Below, in pieces: positions 26,846-35,083 of a stretch of DNA of 64,000 bases. Source of the stretch: Pseudomonas jessenii (lineage in GTDB: Bacteria; Pseudomonadota; Gammaproteobacteria; Pseudomonadales; Pseudomonadaceae). The translations under genes and the position numbers were made by a program. Every line of letters begins with the position of its first letter. The stretch's first letter is position 1. Where the stretch lies: positions 62,001 to 126,000 of the forward strand of contig NZ_NIWT01000001.1 of assembly GCF_002236115.1 (NCBI RefSeq), in the 5' to 3' direction. The notes under the pieces are model-generated. The model was not told where the DNA came from and ran no database searches. It was given only the letters and a program-made list of their open reading frames with translations.

Positions 26846-27047
26846 GTGAAACTCCCATGCAGACTGAGCTGGTCAGAGTGGCATAACGTCTGGCTAGGAT
26901 AAATGCTGTCCGAGTTGACTGTCTGTAGACCTGAGCTCTACGATCTTCATCAAGATAAGTGTGCTCAATGAGAGTCACTGGACAACCGACATATATCGAT
27001 GCTCCTAACTTTATCTAGTCGGTATCAAAGATAAAAACGACTCAAGA

Positions 27048-27075
27048 GGCCTCAGAGTTGAGTACAGTTCTACAG
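27048..27075. promoter_or_regulatory. Shared LysR-type box, site 1
   Basis: It contains CAGAGTTGAGTACAG followed by CTAC. The same 11-base core CAGAGTTGAGT occurs at 28491 and 29665, with a variant at 32180. It lies about 200 bases upstream of the cytochrome b561 start. CTCA-N4-TGAG is an inverted repeat. Confidence 0.5.
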
Positions 27076-27084
27076 CAGGCTGCA

Positions 27085-27121
27085 GAAACAAGCTCGCCCA
27101 ATTTTGACGGTGGGGCGAGCT
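27085..27121 (-). terminator. Terminator after the MFS gene
   Basis: On the - strand a 9-bp stem (AGCTCGCCC/GGGCGAGCT) around a 13-base loop is followed by TGTTTCTG, 15 bases after the MFS stop. Confidence 0.7.
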
Positions 27122-27135
27122 CTCCGCATTGAGGT

Positions 27136-28314
27136 TTACGCAGTTTGGAGCACAGAGGGCGCACCGTCACGACGATCCATCGCACCAGAGGCCAGAGCCA
27201 GAAGCAGAGCTATAACGGATAGCAGCGCGCCCGCCCAATTTGGCGCTGCATAACCAAGGCCTGCGGAAATAACAAAGCCACCTACCCACGCACCGATGGC
27301 GTTGCCAAGATTAAATAGCCCGATGTTCACCGCCGAAGCGAGGGTAGGTGCGCCTGCCGCTCGTGCTTTGTCCATCACCAGCTTTTGAATCGGCGATACG
27401 GTGGCAAAGCCAAATCCCGCCATGAGCAGGATGCAGGCCACCGACATAATCTGGCTGTGAGCGGTCTGACTGAAAATCAGCAAAACGATCGCTTGAGCCC
27501 CCAGCGTCAGGTACATCAGCGGCATGAGAGCCTTATCAGCGTAGCGGCCACCCAGGATGTTGCCTAGGAACAGGCCGAGACCGAAAACAACCATCAGCCA
27601 CGTCACGCTGGCAGGATCGAACTTGGCGATCTCCACCATCATCGGAGCGATATAAGTGATCGAGGTGAAGAAGGCTGCCGGGCCAAAAACGGTGATACCC
27701 ATCGCCAGTAATACGCGTACATTCGCAAATGCTGCGAATTCTTTCTTGATCTGAGGGCGTTCGTGGTTTGCGATCTTGGGTACCAGCATCATGACACCAA
27801 TGAACCCCAGCACACCCACAGCAGTGATAGCGTAGAAGGTGTCACGCCAGCTCATGACTTGGCTCAGCCACGTGCCGACTGGAACGCCAACCAAGTTGGC
27901 GACGGTCAGTCCTGAGAACATGAAAGAGATAGCCTGAACACGCTTGTTTGGCGCAACAAGGTCTGCGGCGAGGATTGCACCAATGCCGAAGAATGCGCCG
28001 TGAGTCAAAGATGTCACCAAGCGACCCAGCAGCGCGATGTTGAAATCGCTTGCGGTTGCCGTAACAAGGTTGCCGATGACAAACAGGCTCATAAGGAGCA
28101 TCAGCATGCCTTTACGAGGGATGCGGGTGCCCAAAATGATCAAGAGCGGCGCGCCTACGAACACGCCTAAGGCGTAGACAGTTGCCAGGTTGCCGGCTTG
28201 GGGAATAGAAATGTTGAAGTCTGCGGCCACTTGGGGCAGAAGCCCCGCGATGACAAACTCTGTTGTGCCGATCCCGAATGCACTGAGGGCCAGCGCCCAT
28301 AAAGCTGAAGGCAT
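27136..28314 (-). CDS. MFS transporter, AraJ/DHA1 drug-efflux type
   Basis: This 392-residue transporter has twelve membrane segments and a GIGTTEFVIAGLLPQ N-terminus typical of AraJ/YdhP-like DHA1 proteins. The ATG at 28314 has GAGG eight bases upstream. A longer start at 28350 is less likely. The family exports sugars, drugs or other small molecules with proton exchange. It follows the LLM monooxygenase on the same strand. Its promoter region carries the shared LysR box, so it is probably co-regulated with its neighbours. Confidence 0.88.
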   Translation of the reverse strand: MPSALWALALSAFGIGTTEFVIAGLLPQVAADFNISIPQAGNLATVYALGVFVGAPLLIILGTRIPRKGMLMLLMSLFVIGNLVTATASDFNIALLGRLVTSLTHGAFFGIGAILAADLVAPNKRVQAISFMFSGLTVANLVGVPVGTWLSQVMSWRDTFYAITAVGVLGFIGVMMLVPKIANHERPQIKKEFAAFANVRVLLAMGITVFGPAAFFTSITYIAPMMVEIAKFDPASVTWLMVVFGLGLFLGNILGGRYADKALMPLMYLTLGAQAIVLLIFSQTAHSQIMSVACILLMAGFGFATVSPIQKLVMDKARAAGAPTLASAVNIGLFNLGNAIGAWVGGFVISAGLGYAAPNWAGALLSVIALLLALASGAMDRRDGAPSVLQTA

Positions 28315-28485
28315 GGTCTTCATCCTCTGTATTTTAGTAGACGTAGGCACGCCTCAAGGCGTGCCGAATAGGAGGAGGGCGATGGGATGCTCGCCACTTC
28401 TTATTGCGGCGATGACTCGCCGAAGATGGGTAATTCAGGATGTAACTTTGTCAGTATCTCTGAGGTCGATAAAGTAGCAATTAGT

Positions 28486-28512
28486 AACAACAGAGTTGAG
28501 TTATTCTCTACC
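28486..28512. promoter_or_regulatory. Shared LysR-type box, site 2
   Basis: It contains CAGAGTTGAGTTATTCTCTAC, which shares CAGAGTTGAGT and the downstream CTAC with sites 1 and 3. It lies 172 bases upstream of the MFS start. Confidence 0.55.
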
Positions 28513-28566
28513 TACTGCGATCAGTCGACTGCATTAGCAAAGTGCTTTGGGCGCAGAGTTAGAAAG

Positions 28567-28590
28567 TGAGCGGCGTCGATCCGCTCAAAG
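28567..28590 (-). terminator. Weak terminator after the LLM monooxygenase gene
   Basis: GAGCGG and CCGCTC form a 6-bp stem just after the LLM stop, with ACTTTCT beyond on the - strand. The U-tract is poor. Confidence 0.4.
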
Positions 28591-28595
28591 AAGAT

Positions 28596-29588
28596 TCAAT
28601 TCAACAGATCAGCAAGAGATTGCGCGGCAATTTGATAGGACTTCCGTCGTGCAGCAGGGTCGTAAATTCTCGCGTCGATCATGAGTTCGTCAGCACCGGT
28701 GAAATCGATGAACTGCTGCAGCGTTAAGCGCACATCCTCCTGTGTACCGATTGCCATGAAGGCTAGTTCGCGCTCAAGACTTTCTCGAAGGCTCGGTGGG
28801 ATACTCTGCATATAACCCTCGACTGGCTCCGGTAAGAGAGTGATCTTTCCGGTGTGAACACCGGCGACCCACTTACGATGAGAACTCGCGATGAATTCTG
28901 CTTCAGCGCGGGTATCTGCAGCGAAGACGTTGATCCCAGCCATCACGTAAGGCTTGTCCAGGTAGTGGGATGGCTGGAATTGAGAGCGATACACCTGCAG
29001 GGCTTCCTTGATCAACCTGGGAGCAAAGTGGGAGGCGAAGGCATATGGCAACCCCAGGTGTGCGGCTAGGCTTGCCCCATAGGTACTCGAACCAAGAATC
29101 CAGACAGGAATATTTTGCCCGGCACCAGGGACAGCGCGTACAGGCTGGCGTCCGTTGTCTTCGAAGTAGTCAAGAATCTCGACCACGTCACGTGGGAATT
29201 GGTCGGCGCTGGTTTCAGTGGAACGCCGCAAGGCTCGCATGGTCACGCCATCTGCGCCTGGCGCCCTACCGAGCCCGAGGTCGATGCGACCAGGATAAAG
29301 TGTTTCCAAGGTACCGAACTGTTCAGCCACTGTGAGCGGCGAATGGTTCGGCAGCATGATTCCCCCAGAACCGATGCGGATCGAGGTAGTGTTTGCGGCG
29401 AGATGGCTCATTAGCAGTGTGGTTGCCGAGGAACCGATGCCTGGCATGTTGTGGTGTTCGGCGAGCCAGTACCGCCGGTATCCGCATGCTTCGGCATGCT
29501 GAGCGAGCTTTACTGAGTTCTCATAGGTCTGAGCTAGAGTGCTGCCGACGTTAATGGGTATGAGGTCGAGGATAGACAGTGCAGTCAT
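28596..29588 (-). CDS. LLM-class flavin-dependent oxidoreductase (luciferase-like monooxygenase)
   Basis: This 330-residue TIM-barrel flavoprotein is of the bacterial luciferase/YhbW type, with [15 protein letters not shown] near residues 43-57, an [13 protein letters not shown] strand, [12 protein letters not shown] and PVWILGSS. Such enzymes use reduced FMN from a separate reductase to oxygenate small molecules. An FMN reductase gene lies 450 bases upstream on the same strand, which fits a two-component system. The substrate is unknown. A shared LysR box sits 70 bases upstream of its start. Confidence 0.9.
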   Translation of the reverse strand: MTALSILDLIPINVGSTLAQTYENSVKLAQHAEACGYRRYWLAEHHNMPGIGSSATTLLMSHLAANTTSIRIGSGGIMLPNHSPLTVAEQFGTLETLYPGRIDLGLGRAPGADGVTMRALRRSTETSADQFPRDVVEILDYFEDNGRQPVRAVPGAGQNIPVWILGSSTYGASLAAHLGLPYAFASHFAPRLIKEALQVYRSQFQPSHYLDKPYVMAGINVFAADTRAEAEFIASSHRKWVAGVHTGKITLLPEPVEGYMQSIPPSLRESLERELAFMAIGTQEDVRLTLQQFIDFTGADELMIDARIYDPAARRKSYQIAAQSLADLLN

Positions 29589-29657
29589 GAGGTCACGCTC
29601 TTAAGAAACACGGTACCCAGTGTTGCAGTTGAAAGAGTGTTTATAAACGCTGTACAC

Positions 29658-29686
29658 CTCGTTTCAGAGTTGAGTAAAGCGCTACA
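29658..29686. promoter_or_regulatory. Shared LysR-type box, site 3
   Basis: It contains TTTCAGAGTTGAGTAAAG followed by CGCTAC. It is the best-conserved member and lies 70 bases upstream of the LLM monooxygenase. Confidence 0.6.
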
Positions 29687-29756
29687 TTACTTTTCTGGAT
29701 CATTAGTAAACCCCGGCCACCTTACCTGATGGCAAGGTGACTAGGGTTGAGGGCAT

Positions 29757-30008
29757 TTAGTGGGTCTTTTCTAACGGCAACGCATAGGCAATGACGTAGT
29801 CGCCACGGTCAGGCGAGTTTCGTGCTCCGCCTGCAGTGAGCAGCACGTATTGGCGATGCGTCTTTGGTGAGATATAGGTCATCGGAGTCGCTTGGCCGCC
29901 AACGGGTAGACGGCCTTTCCAGATCTCCTTACCCGTGTCTGCATCAATCGCTCGCAAGTAGTAATCAGAAGTGCCCGCATAGAAGATCAGACCGGATTGG
30001 GTCGTCAC
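29757..30008 (-). pseudogene. PQQ-dependent (quinoprotein glucose/quinate-type) dehydrogenase, C-terminal fragment
   Basis: Eighty-three codons match the last beta-propeller blade of membrane quinoprotein dehydrogenases: GLIFYAGTSDYYLRAIDADT, IWKGRLPVGGQATPMTYISP, RQYVLLTAGGARNSPDRGDY and VIAYALP. The roughly 600-700 upstream residues, including the catalytic and PQQ-binding parts, are missing, and the in-frame sequence upstream is unrelated. It starts just after the FMN reductase stop. It is a relic and cannot be active. Confidence 0.8.
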
Positions 30009-30037
30009 CGAGCCGCTGAGGGTATCCTCACCGTCTG

Positions 30038-30598
30038 TTAGGCCTTTCGCTGCGAAACCATTTTGCTCAGTGTTACAAGCTGAGTGGCGATGAAGTCTCG
30101 GGTCGCGGGATCGGTGATCTGGTCATTTGCCTGATCAACCTTGCTGGGAAGTTGACCGACCATGACTTCTGGTTTGTTGAGAACCAGGGCATCGAAAAAC
30201 ACCAGGATCTGACGTAGGTGGTACTGCGCCCTTGCCCCGCCAATCAATCCAGGCGAACCCGTCTGGAGAGCGACAGGCTTACCAGCAAATGGTGTATCGG
30301 GAAGTCGCGAAATCCAATCCAAGGCGTTCTTCAGCACGCCGGGCACTGAGTAGTTGTACTCAGGCGTCACAATGATGACGGCATCCGCTTGTTTGATGAG
30401 CTTGCCCATCTTCACTACTGGGTCGGGAAAACCATTAGCCTGAATGTCTGCATCGTAGTGTGGAATGTCACCAACAGATTCGAGTATTTCGATCGAAACG
30501 CCATCAGGTGACAGGAACTGAAGCGAGCGTGCCAGTGTGGCGTGAAACGAGGCTTTCCTCAGACTACCGAGGAGTACAACAAATCGCAGTGGTTGCAT
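30038..30598 (-). CDS. NADPH-dependent FMN reductase (ChrR/flavodoxin-like)
   Basis: This 186-residue flavodoxin-fold reductase has the GSLRKASF phosphate loop near residues 11-18 and PEYNYSVPGVLKNALDW near 79-95. It reduces FMN or quinones with NAD(P)H. The nearby LLM monooxygenase needs reduced flavin, so the two may be partners. It lies downstream of the SnoaL-like and TIM-barrel genes on the same strand, and a 156-base gap before it may hold its own promoter. Confidence 0.9.
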   Translation of the reverse strand: MQPLRFVVLLGSLRKASFHATLARSLQFLSPDGVSIEILESVGDIPHYDADIQANGFPDPVVKMGKLIKQADAVIIVTPEYNYSVPGVLKNALDWISRLPDTPFAGKPVALQTGSPGLIGGARAQYHLRQILVFFDALVLNKPEVMVGQLPSKVDQANDQITDPATRDFIATQLVTLSKMVSQRKA

Positions 30599-30754
30599 AT
30601 TGAAGTCCTAATAGGTGGGTTACAGAAGGAGTCAGCCGATTTGTTGGCCTGCTGAGCATGACTGAGCGGTTGTCGATCACGAAAGTGTGGGCCAGACGCC
30701 GTTAGTAAAAGGCACGCTCGACTCCAGTATGGTGACTCAGATCGACGCCAAAAC

Positions 30755-31159
30755 TCATTGGGCGGCCACCGCAACTCCGTAGGTGTCTTCGAAGAAGCGG
30801 TAGCGCGTGATCAGCTCGTTGATGACTTCAAATTCGATCGCGAACTCGCTGATGATAGTTTTGCCAGTACGAATGACTTGGCACTGCAGTGATCCCAGCG
30901 CGACACCGCGTTCGTAATCGGCCATCAGCGACTTGATGTTAAATTCTTGGGGCTGCAGATAGGTTCCAAAGTCGCGATAAAACGCAGCCACCGCAGCACG
31001 GCCTCTGCGCTGGCCAACCCAAGGGGCGATGTCAGAAGCACCTGGAATGCTCCAGTCCACATCGTGGCTAAAGCACTCAGCAATGGCCTCCGGGCTTTGT
31101 CCGGACGAGATCTTTGCGAAAAGGGTGCGGATCACTTCGAGGGTTTTTTCAGTGCTCAC
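30755..31159 (-). CDS. SnoaL-like (NTF2-fold) protein
   Basis: This 134-residue cone-fold protein is of the SnoaL/ketosteroid-isomerase type (VIRTLFAKISSGQSPEAIAE, HDVDWSIPGASDIAPWVGQR, GRAAVAAFYRDF). I chose the GTG at 31159, with GGAG ten bases upstream. The open frame extends further upstream, but that part runs into the gene before it and looks random. The family includes isomerases, cyclases and dehydratases that act by acid-base chemistry. It follows the TIM-barrel gene and a perfect hairpin lies between the two. A step on an unsaturated or keto intermediate is possible. Confidence 0.75.
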   Translation of the reverse strand: MSTEKTLEVIRTLFAKISSGQSPEAIAECFSHDVDWSIPGASDIAPWVGQRRGRAAVAAFYRDFGTYLQPQEFNIKSLMADYERGVALGSLQCQVIRTGKTIISEFAIEFEVINELITRYRFFEDTYGVAVAAQ

Positions 31160-31180
31160 GATTTCGCGGCTCCGATTGAG

Positions 31181-31219
31181 AAAAAAGGGTTCTTTCAGCT
31201 CCGCGTGGGGAGCTGAAAG
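31181..31219 (-). terminator. Internal hairpin (attenuator-like) between the TIM-barrel and SnoaL genes
   Basis: CTTTCAGCTCC and GGAGCTGAAAG form a perfect 11-bp stem around six bases. On the - strand a T run follows after GAACCC. It may reduce readthrough from the TIM-barrel gene or stabilise its mRNA end. Confidence 0.55.
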
Positions 31220-31236
31220 CAGGTGCGACGACTGAG

Positions 31237-32094
31237 TTACTTGCCGAATTGGCTGATGGTCGTTTCGTAGGCGCGATTTGCCATCAGTTCCAGAGGGAGT
31301 TTGCGGTGGGTGTCGGACAACACCTCTAGACCCCACGGGCCTTCGTAGCCAGCAGCCTGAACAGCCTTGATGAATGCCGGGATGTCGAAGGTACCGTCGC
31401 CTGGCAGGACGCGTTTGTGAATGGTGTCCATCCACAGTGGTTCGATGGCGTATTTGTGAGCGTCGTTGAGCTCGATCGACTTGATGAAGCGAGCCGGGAT
31501 CTTGGTGATATCGTTAAAGTCGATGCCACCGCGCTGGAGGTGCCAAATATCGAGCAATAGACCGCCGTTTGGCTGGTTGGCGCCTTCCACGACGGCCAAA
31601 GCGGTTTCGATAGTTCGCACGTTGCTGAAAGGCATAATTTCCAGAACGACGTTGGCACCGACCTCTGCAGCCTGTTGGCTCAGCAGGGTGAACTCCTTGA
31701 CCATCAAGTCTATGTCCGCAGTGTCCTCACCGATGCCAGGGCCGATCTTGATGGAGCGAGCGCCCAAAGCTTTGGCTGCTTCGAGTAGCTCCTGGCGAAC
31801 CTTATCCGACTGACGGCGACGTTCGCCGGTGTGATACCAGTCAACCAGGAATTCCAACTCGACATGCTTGATACCGTTCTTTTCGAGAATGGCTTTCATG
31901 GCGGGATATCCAATCTTGTCGACAGTATCCATCATGCCGTTGTGAACCAAGCCGATGCCTTTAAAGCCCGCGTTGCCCGCAGCTTCCATCCGATCCTCGA
32001 ACGAGTACGGGCTGACTTCGGTGGGGCCCATCGGATAGATGTCACCTGCAATAGTCCAATACGCAGCAAGCAGTTCAATATTTTGAGTCTTCAT
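31237..32094 (-). CDS. Sugar phosphate isomerase/epimerase-type TIM-barrel protein (copy 1)
   Basis: The 285-residue protein belongs to the AP-endonuclease-2 TIM-barrel superfamily (IolE, IolI, hydroxypyruvate isomerase, 3-keto-glycoside lyases). The metal-site acidic residues appear in VVLEIMPFSN (Glu), LLLDIWHLQRGG (Asp, His) and GPWGLEVLSD (Glu). A paralogue at 46030 is about two-thirds identical by eye. In this superfamily the reaction may be epimerisation, dehydration of an inosose or beta-elimination from a 3-keto-glycoside. The last fits the Gfo/Idh/MocA dehydrogenases and phenol genes nearby. It is divergent from the LysR at 32201. Confidence 0.85.
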   Translation of the reverse strand: MKTQNIELLAAYWTIAGDIYPMGPTEVSPYSFEDRMEAAGNAGFKGIGLVHNGMMDTVDKIGYPAMKAILEKNGIKHVELEFLVDWYHTGERRRQSDKVRQELLEAAKALGARSIKIGPGIGEDTADIDLMVKEFTLLSQQAAEVGANVVLEIMPFSNVRTIETALAVVEGANQPNGGLLLDIWHLQRGGIDFNDITKIPARFIKSIELNDAHKYAIEPLWMDTIHKRVLPGDGTFDIPAFIKAVQAAGYEGPWGLEVLSDTHRKLPLELMANRAYETTISQFGK

Positions 32095-32172
32095 TTCTCT
32101 GTCCTCATTAGGATTGGAATCAACGTGAGAACAGACTAAGGTAGAGCTTTGTTGCGATAAACCTCATTATGC

Positions 32173-32200
32173 TCCTTTCATAGTGGAGTAAAGGTAGACA
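32173..32200. promoter_or_regulatory. Shared LysR-type box, site 4, overlapping the LysR ribosome site
   Basis: CTTTCATAGTGGAGTAAAGG is a variant of the CAGAGTTGAGT boxes. It covers the divergent promoter region and reaches the start codon of the LysR gene, including its AAAGG site, so binding here would repress the regulator's own gene. Confidence 0.5.
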
Positions 32201-33115
32201 ATGGCACAGGTTGAACAGGCCTTAAGTGGCGTGCTGATCTTCGTTACTGCGGCGCGGGCTGGAAGCTTTACCGTCGCTGCCGACCGGCTTGGCATCACCA
32301 AGTCAGCGGTGGGGAAAAGCATCGCGAAGCTCGAAGAACGGCTCGGATGCAAACTTTTTCATCGAACGACACGCAGCTCGGGCCTAACCGTAGATGGCGA
32401 GGCCTACTTCGCAAGCTGCTCGGCTGCAGTAGATGACATCCTCGCTGCAGAGGCATCATTGACCAGCCACCAACAAACGCCCAGTGGACGCCTGAGAGTT
32501 GACCTACCTGCCGCCTATGGCAGAAGCGTTGTGCTGCCGGTGCTACTGGAAATCCTGGATGCGAATCCCGATCTCAAGTTGACGGTTACATTCACCGATG
32601 CCGTCATTGACCTGATTGAAGAGGGGATTGATCTTAGTATCCGCTTCGGGACATTGAGGGATTCCAGCGGCCTTGTAGCTCGTCGACTTACCGTGCAGAA
32701 GCAGATCATATGTGCCGCACCCAAATATCTCGCGAAGCACGGCTGCCCTGAATCTCTAGAGGAGCTGCAGAACCACAGTTGCATCGTGAACTACCGACGT
32801 GGGCAGCGGATGAGTTGGAGCGTCCTGGATGTGGACGGAGAACTCACACGCATCACTCCACCCGGTACTCATGAGGTTGGAGATGGCGATGCCATCGTTT
32901 CCATGACAGTGGCCGGGCAGGGCATTTGCCAGATGCCGAGCTCTTTAGTTCGAGATCATCTTGAGGCGGGGCGGCTCGTCCAGGTTCTTGAAAAATACAA
33001 TCCAGGTGACGTGGAGATCCATGCGGTATGGCCACAGACTCGCCATTTGTTACCGAAGGTTCGACGTGTCGTGGACGAGCTGGTAGTAAGGGCTGAGCGC
33101 GGGGCGTTGGATTGA
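32201..33115 (+). CDS. LysR-family transcriptional regulator (DmlR/AaeR-like)
   Basis: This 304-residue regulator has a helix-turn-helix of the type SFTVAADRLGITKSAVGKSI followed by KLEERLGCKLFHRTTR, and a standard LysR effector domain. AAAGG lies six bases before the ATG. It is divergent from the TIM-barrel operon. The motif in its promoter recurs upstream of the LLM monooxygenase, MFS and b561 genes, so it probably controls that whole - strand group. Confidence 0.9.
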   Translation: MAQVEQALSGVLIFVTAARAGSFTVAADRLGITKSAVGKSIAKLEERLGCKLFHRTTRSSGLTVDGEAYFASCSAAVDDILAAEASLTSHQQTPSGRLRVDLPAAYGRSVVLPVLLEILDANPDLKLTVTFTDAVIDLIEEGIDLSIRFGTLRDSSGLVARRLTVQKQIICAAPKYLAKHGCPESLEELQNHSCIVNYRRGQRMSWSVLDVDGELTRITPPGTHEVGDGDAIVSMTVAGQGICQMPSSLVRDHLEAGRLVQVLEKYNPGDVEIHAVWPQTRHLLPKVRRVVDELVVRAERGALD

Positions 33116-33157
33116 GGGAGATCTGACAAGTATGGTGACTGACTTAAACTGACGAGC

Positions 33158-33187
33158 ACGCCAGCAGGTGAACCCCGCTGGCGTTTT
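33158..33187. terminator. Terminator between LysR (+) and SDR (-)
   Basis: CGCCAGC and GCTGGCG form a 7-bp stem around an 11-base loop, followed by TTTTCC on the + strand. Confidence 0.75.
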
Positions 33188-33194
33188 CCAATTA

Positions 33195-33989
33195 TTAGAT
33201 CGAGGCGCCTTCTTCGCCAGTGCGGAAATCAAAGCTGGTGGTCAGCCCGCCATCGGCAATGATGTCCGATCCAATAAGAGCACCAGCACCATTCGACAGC
33301 AGGAACAGCCCAGCCCTTGCTACATCACGGGCAGAGGTGATGCGACCCACAGGCTGACGCTTCGCACGGGTTTTGTGGAACAGGTCAGGATCCGCTGCCG
33401 ACTCTAGGTGACGTTGGAACAATCCGGCCATCATGGCACCAGGGCTCAGTACGTTCACACGGATGCCTTGTCTTGCGTGATCCAAAGCAGCAGTCCGAGC
33501 GAGTTGGCGCACTGCTGCTTTAGAAGCGTTATAGAGCGCCAGTTGTTGTTCGGCGAAACTCGCGTTTACGCTAGCAACAGCGACGATGGAGCCACCCCCA
33601 GTTTCTACCATCAATGGGATCAGCGCCTTCATTGCCAAGGCAGTACCCACCACGTTGACGTCGAAGGTGCGTAGGATCTGCGCTTTGGTATTTTCTGTCA
33701 CCAACCCAACGTCCAGAATTGCCGCTGAGGTGACCAGTCCGTAGGAGTGATAACCGCTGTCTTTAAGGCGATTGACCACGGCTTGCCAAGTTGTTTCTTC
33801 CGTGACATCCCCAGACACGTGATGATAGCCGTGAGCCTCCTTTAGCTGAGCTGCGGCATCTGTAAGATCGACGCCCACGGTATATACACCGTTGTCTACG
33901 AGCAGTTGGCAGATTTCCAGACCCAGACCTGAAGCTGCACCCGAAACGGCGACAGCGTGCGGCAACTCGAACGAAATTTGTGCAGGCAT
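33195..33989 (-). CDS. Short-chain dehydrogenase/reductase (SDR)
   Basis: This 264-residue classical SDR has the cofactor motif SGAASGLGLEI (residues 16-26), the catalytic Ser region VAVASVNAS, the YNASK active-site motif and the PGAMMAG loop. It is the last gene of the ABC-transporter operon on the - strand, 29 bases after the binding-protein gene. It probably oxidises or reduces a hydroxyl group on the imported compound or its aglycone. In place of the standard NNAG motif it has TSAAI, a small deviation. Confidence 0.88.
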   Translation of the reverse strand: MPAQISFELPHAVAVSGAASGLGLEICQLLVDNGVYTVGVDLTDAAAQLKEAHGYHHVSGDVTEETTWQAVVNRLKDSGYHSYGLVTSAAILDVGLVTENTKAQILRTFDVNVVGTALAMKALIPLMVETGGGSIVAVASVNASFAEQQLALYNASKAAVRQLARTAALDHARQGIRVNVLSPGAMMAGLFQRHLESAADPDLFHKTRAKRQPVGRITSARDVARAGLFLLSNGAGALIGSDIIADGGLTTSFDFRTGEEGASI

Positions 33990-34017
33990 TTTTAACTCCT
34001 TTTAGACTTTATTGGGT

Positions 34018-35037
34018 TCAGCGGCCAACTGCGGCGTTGCACTCACTAACATTGGCTTTGGTGATAATTTGCTGGGGCAGGTAACGTACGTTCTCGGGTT
34101 TCTTGCCATTCAGCAGATCGACAACCGCCTGAGCAGCGTACTCGCCGTCCTGGACGGGTGACTGTAGAACCGTGGCGTATTGGGTGCCGGACTCGATAGC
34201 TGTCACGCCTTCAATGCTGCAGTTGCTGCCCACGAGTACGAGTTTTGAAGGATCTATGCCGGCACGTTGAGCGGCGACTATTACCCCCGCCATCATGTTG
34301 TCTGCCTGTGCATAGACGCCTTTTACCTTTGTGCCAAACTGAGTGAAAAGGGCGGACGCTGCTTCGGATGCTTTGGTCTGATCCCAATTCCCTGGTTGCG
34401 CTCCTTTGATCTGGATACCAGGTGCGTCGGCGGCAAGACCCTGCTTAAAGCCTTCCTCCCGGCCAATTTGTGGAGGCGTACCAGGTACTCCGACAACAAG
34501 GAAAACATCACCTGCCTCACCGTAGCCCTTTTCGTTGAACCCTTGCTCCATGGCTTTGGCAGCAGAGCCTCCTGAAGCTTTGTCATTCGGGCCCGTGTAG
34601 ACATCCCAGAACTTGGAGTACTTCATATCCGGTAGCGAATTGGTCACCACCAGAGGGATGCCAGCCGATTTGATCTTGCGTAGAGAAGGGACAATTGCAC
34701 TGGCATCCGCAGGCCAAAGTACGATGGCATCGGGACGTTCAGCGATGGCTTGATCAACCTGGCTGGCCTGTTCAGCTGGATCGAAGTTGGTAATTTTTAC
34801 CTTTAGGGATATTCCCTCTTCCTGAGCCTTTTGGCGGAACGACTGCAGGTGTCGCGAGCAGTACTCGCACTCTTCGCTAACTGTCAGCAAGATAACTTTA
34901 GCGTCCTTGGCTGCCGCGTTTGCGGAAAAGCTTGTTGTCACACTAAGCGTCGCTGTGGCCATCATCCATGCAGAAAAGATGGCAACCTTGTTCAAGCCTG
35001 TCAGGTGCTTTTGAGCGAATGGAATCTCAGGTTTCAT
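34018..35037 (-). CDS. Sugar ABC transporter, periplasmic substrate-binding protein (system I)
   Basis: This 339-residue protein of the periplasmic binding protein type I (RbsB-like) family has an N-terminal signal peptide (hydrophobic stretch to about residue 43, cleavage near ANAAAKD). The mature start is KVILLTVSEECEYCSRHL. The CxxC pair near the N-terminus is unusual for sugar-binding proteins. It captures a sugar or sugar-like ligand in the periplasm for the two permeases and the ATPase encoded upstream. The ligand is unknown. Confidence 0.9.
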   Translation of the reverse strand: MKPEIPFAQKHLTGLNKVAIFSAWMMATATLSVTTSFSANAAAKDAKVILLTVSEECEYCSRHLQSFRQKAQEEGISLKVKITNFDPAEQASQVDQAIAERPDAIVLWPADASAIVPSLRKIKSAGIPLVVTNSLPDMKYSKFWDVYTGPNDKASGGSAAKAMEQGFNEKGYGEAGDVFLVVGVPGTPPQIGREEGFKQGLAADAPGIQIKGAQPGNWDQTKASEAASALFTQFGTKVKGVYAQADNMMAGVIVAAQRAGIDPSKLVLVGSNCSIEGVTAIESGTQYATVLQSPVQDGEYAAQAVVDLLNGKKPENVRYLPQQIITKANVSECNAAVGR

Positions 35038-35083
35038 ATTAAAGCCTCTCTGATTTTGGTTTTTGTATGGGCTAGGGAACGGG

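Noticed and set aside
31160..31435. N-terminal extension of the SnoaL-like frame
   Set aside because: The upstream part overlaps the TIM-barrel gene and a hairpin; the GTG at 31159 gives the normal family length.
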